Assembly: GCA_002310015.1 (NCBI GenBank)
Contig: DBYQ01000089.1
Location: forward strand, 22,850-31,147
Source: Bacteroidales bacterium UBA1182
Lineage (GTDB): Bacteria; Bacteroidota; Bacteroidia; Bacteroidales; Bacteroidaceae
Direction: 5' to 3'
DNA: 8,298 bases
In this document: positions 7,018-8,298 of the stretch, piece by piece
How positions within the stretch are numbered: the stretch's first letter is position 1
Layout of the letters: every line of letters starts with the position of its first letter
Position numbers and translations under genes: made by a program
Notes under the pieces: generated by a model
The model's input: only the letters and a program-made list of their open reading frames with translations
The model's database searches: none
What the model was told of the DNA's origin: nothing

Positions 7018-8298
7018 TCAGCGGTTGAGCTTCCAGGTGGCACCGTCTTTGGTATCCTTTATTTCAAATCCAAGAGCGGTGAGTTCATTGCGTATCTTGT
7101 CACTGGTAGCCCAGTCTTTGTTGGCCTTGGCAATTGCACGCTGCTCAAGAAGCATATCAACCACCTTGCCAAAAGCCTCCTCGCGGCCGCTGCCTCCACC
7201 TTCTTCGGCCTTGATTCCAAGAATGTCAAAGAGGAATGTGTCAAACAGTGACTTGAGTTCTGCAACATCGGCGGCAGTGAGTTTGGCGTTACCGTCAACT
7301 GCCTGGTTAATAACCTTGGCGGCATCAAACAGATGGCTTATCACGATAGGTGTGTTAAGGTCATCGTCCATGGCCTCATAGCACTTGCCCTTGAATTCAG
7401 TTACACTTACAGTGCTTTCTGCGGCGGGCTGAATGCGGCCTATTGCGTTGTAGGCCTCCATGAGGCGGTTCATGGCTTTCTCAGCAGCCTGCAGTGCGTC
7501 ATTGCTGAAATCAACGGTGCCGCGGTAGTGGGCCATCAGAATGAAGAACCTTATTGTCATGGGGCTATAGGCCTGCTTCAGGTTGGGGTTCTGGCCGGTA
7601 AAGAACTCGTTCAGGGTGATGAAGTTGCCCAGTGACTTGCCCATCTTCTGTCCGTTGATGGTAATCATGTTGTTGTGCATCCAGTAGTGCACAATGTCAT
7701 GACCCTGGCTGGCAACGGCCTGTGCAATCTCGCATTCGTGGTGCGGGAATATCAGGTCCATGCCGCCTCCGTGTATGTCAAAGCGCTCACCCAGGTACTT
7801 GCGGCCCATGGCGGTGCACTCGCAGTGCCAGCCGGGGAATCCGTTGCTCCAGGGTGAAGGCCAGCGCATGATGTGCTCGGGCTGGGCTTTTTTCCATAGG
7901 GCAAAGTCAGCAGGATTGTGTTTCTCCTCCTGTCCGTCAAGTTCACGGGTGGTGTTGAGTACGTCATCCAGATTGCGGCCTGAGAGTATGCCGTAGTGAT
8001 GATCCTTGTTGTACTTGTTTACGTCAAAGTAGATGCTGCCCTGGCTCTCGTATGCGTAGCCGTTGTCAAGAATCTGCTTTACAAGTTCTATCTGCTCAAT
8101 GATATGGCCCGATGCGTGCGGCTCAATGCTGGGGGGCAGTACGTTAAGCATCTCCATTGCCTTGTGATAGCGCAGGGTATAGTACTGCACCACCTCCATG
8201 GGTTCCAGTTGCTCCAGACGGGCCTTCTTGGCAATCTTGTCCTCACCCTCATCGGCATCATGCTCCAGATGGCCAACGTCAGTGATGTTGCGTACGTA
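7018..8298 (-). CDS. cysS: Cysteinyl-tRNA synthetase (5' end outside window)
   Basis: A class I aminoacyl-tRNA synthetase that charges tRNA-Cys with cysteine; essential and cytoplasmic. The frame is open to the right edge, giving 426 visible residues of roughly 490, so the N-terminus with the HIGH motif is missing; the ATG at 8199 is internal. The visible part opens with YVRNITDVGHL, typical of the Rossmann domain. GFPGWHCECTAMG supplies one zinc cysteine, and FPHHECEIAQ supplies the His and Glu ligands. NGQKMGKSLGN is the KMSKS loop in the KMGKS form that I associate with Bacteroidetes. The anticodon-binding helical domain follows, starting near the DFSNDALQAAEKAMNRL region, and the C-terminus ends in WKLNR. 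A small low-complexity glycine/glutamate insert (EEGGGSGREEA) lies in the C-terminal third. It is the first visible gene of the four-gene right-hand run; its promoter is outside the window. Confidence 0.97.
   Translation of the reverse strand, partial: YVRNITDVGHLEHDADEGEDKIAKKARLEQLEPMEVVQYYTLRYHKAMEMLNVLPPSIEPHASGHIIEQIELVKQILDNGYAYESQGSIYFDVNKYNKDHHYGILSGRNLDDVLNTTRELDGQEEKHNPADFALWKKAQPEHIMRWPSPWSNGFPGWHCECTAMGRKYLGERFDIHGGGMDLIFPHHECEIAQAVASQGHDIVHYWMHNNMITINGQKMGKSLGNFITLNEFFTGQNPNLKQAYSPMTIRFFILMAHYRGTVDFSNDALQAAEKAMNRLMEAYNAIGRIQPAAESTVSVTEFKGKCYEAMDDDLNTPIVISHLFDAAKVINQAVDGNAKLTAADVAELKSLFDTFLFDILGIKAEEGGGSGREEAFGKVVDMLLEQRAIAKANKDWATSDKIRNELTALGFEIKDTKDGATWKLNR

Noticed and set aside
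7017..7043. An alternative upstream ATG at 7043 for the glutaminyl cyclase, adding nine residues.
   Set aside because: It would place a polar MPPGSSTAD extension before the signal peptide and overlap cysS by 26 bases; the ATG at 7016 gives a standard lipoprotein signal.
6826..7251. A 141-codon plus-strand open frame spanning the cysS/cyclase junction.
   Set aside because: It is antisense to two well-supported genes and its product resembles no known protein; it is a by-product of their codon use.

Overview
This 8.3-kb window is densely coding, and every recognisable gene lies on the minus strand, so transcription runs from high to low coordinates. It holds eight genes, two of them cut by the window edges, and no gene-free stretch longer than about 45 bases. 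I see no RNA gene, insertion sequence, CRISPR array or prophage trace. The proteins suggest a member of the Bacteroidales, probably a gut Bacteroides/Prevotella relative. The signs are the KMGKS form of the CysRS signature, an animal-type (type II) glutaminyl cyclase lipoprotein, starts without clear purine-rich Shine-Dalgarno sequences, and a TAnnTTTG-type promoter element. Species cannot be fixed from the sequence.

Read in the direction of transcription, the right half (8298 down to 4886) is a tightly packed run. It contains cysS (cysteinyl-tRNA synthetase, 5' end outside the window), a zinc-dependent glutaminyl cyclase/M28-fold lipoprotein, sufE (sulfur acceptor for Fe-S assembly) and a small lipoprotein of uncertain function. 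The spacings are 1 bp, then two successive 4-base ATGA stop/start overlaps, so these genes are almost certainly co-transcribed and translationally coupled.

The left half (4842 down to 1) is a second unit: paaK (phenylacetate-CoA ligase), a tandem-ACT-domain protein, a sodium:solute symporter and iorA (indolepyruvate:ferredoxin oxidoreductase alpha subunit, 3' end outside the window). Gaps are 11, 34 and 7 bp. A credible Bacteroidetes promoter, overlapping a small perfect inverted repeat, sits in the 43-bp gap ahead of paaK.

PaaK and Ior are the two enzymes linking free arylacetates, aryl-acetyl-CoA and arylpyruvates. With the transporter and the putative amino-acid-sensing ACT protein, the cluster reads as an aromatic-acid module. 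It could scavenge arylacetates and carboxylate them reductively into aromatic amino acids, or it could run in reverse to excrete phenylacetate or indoleacetate from amino acids. The physical linkage of transporter and ACT sensor to this pair is the most interesting aspect of the window. The individual enzyme families are well known.
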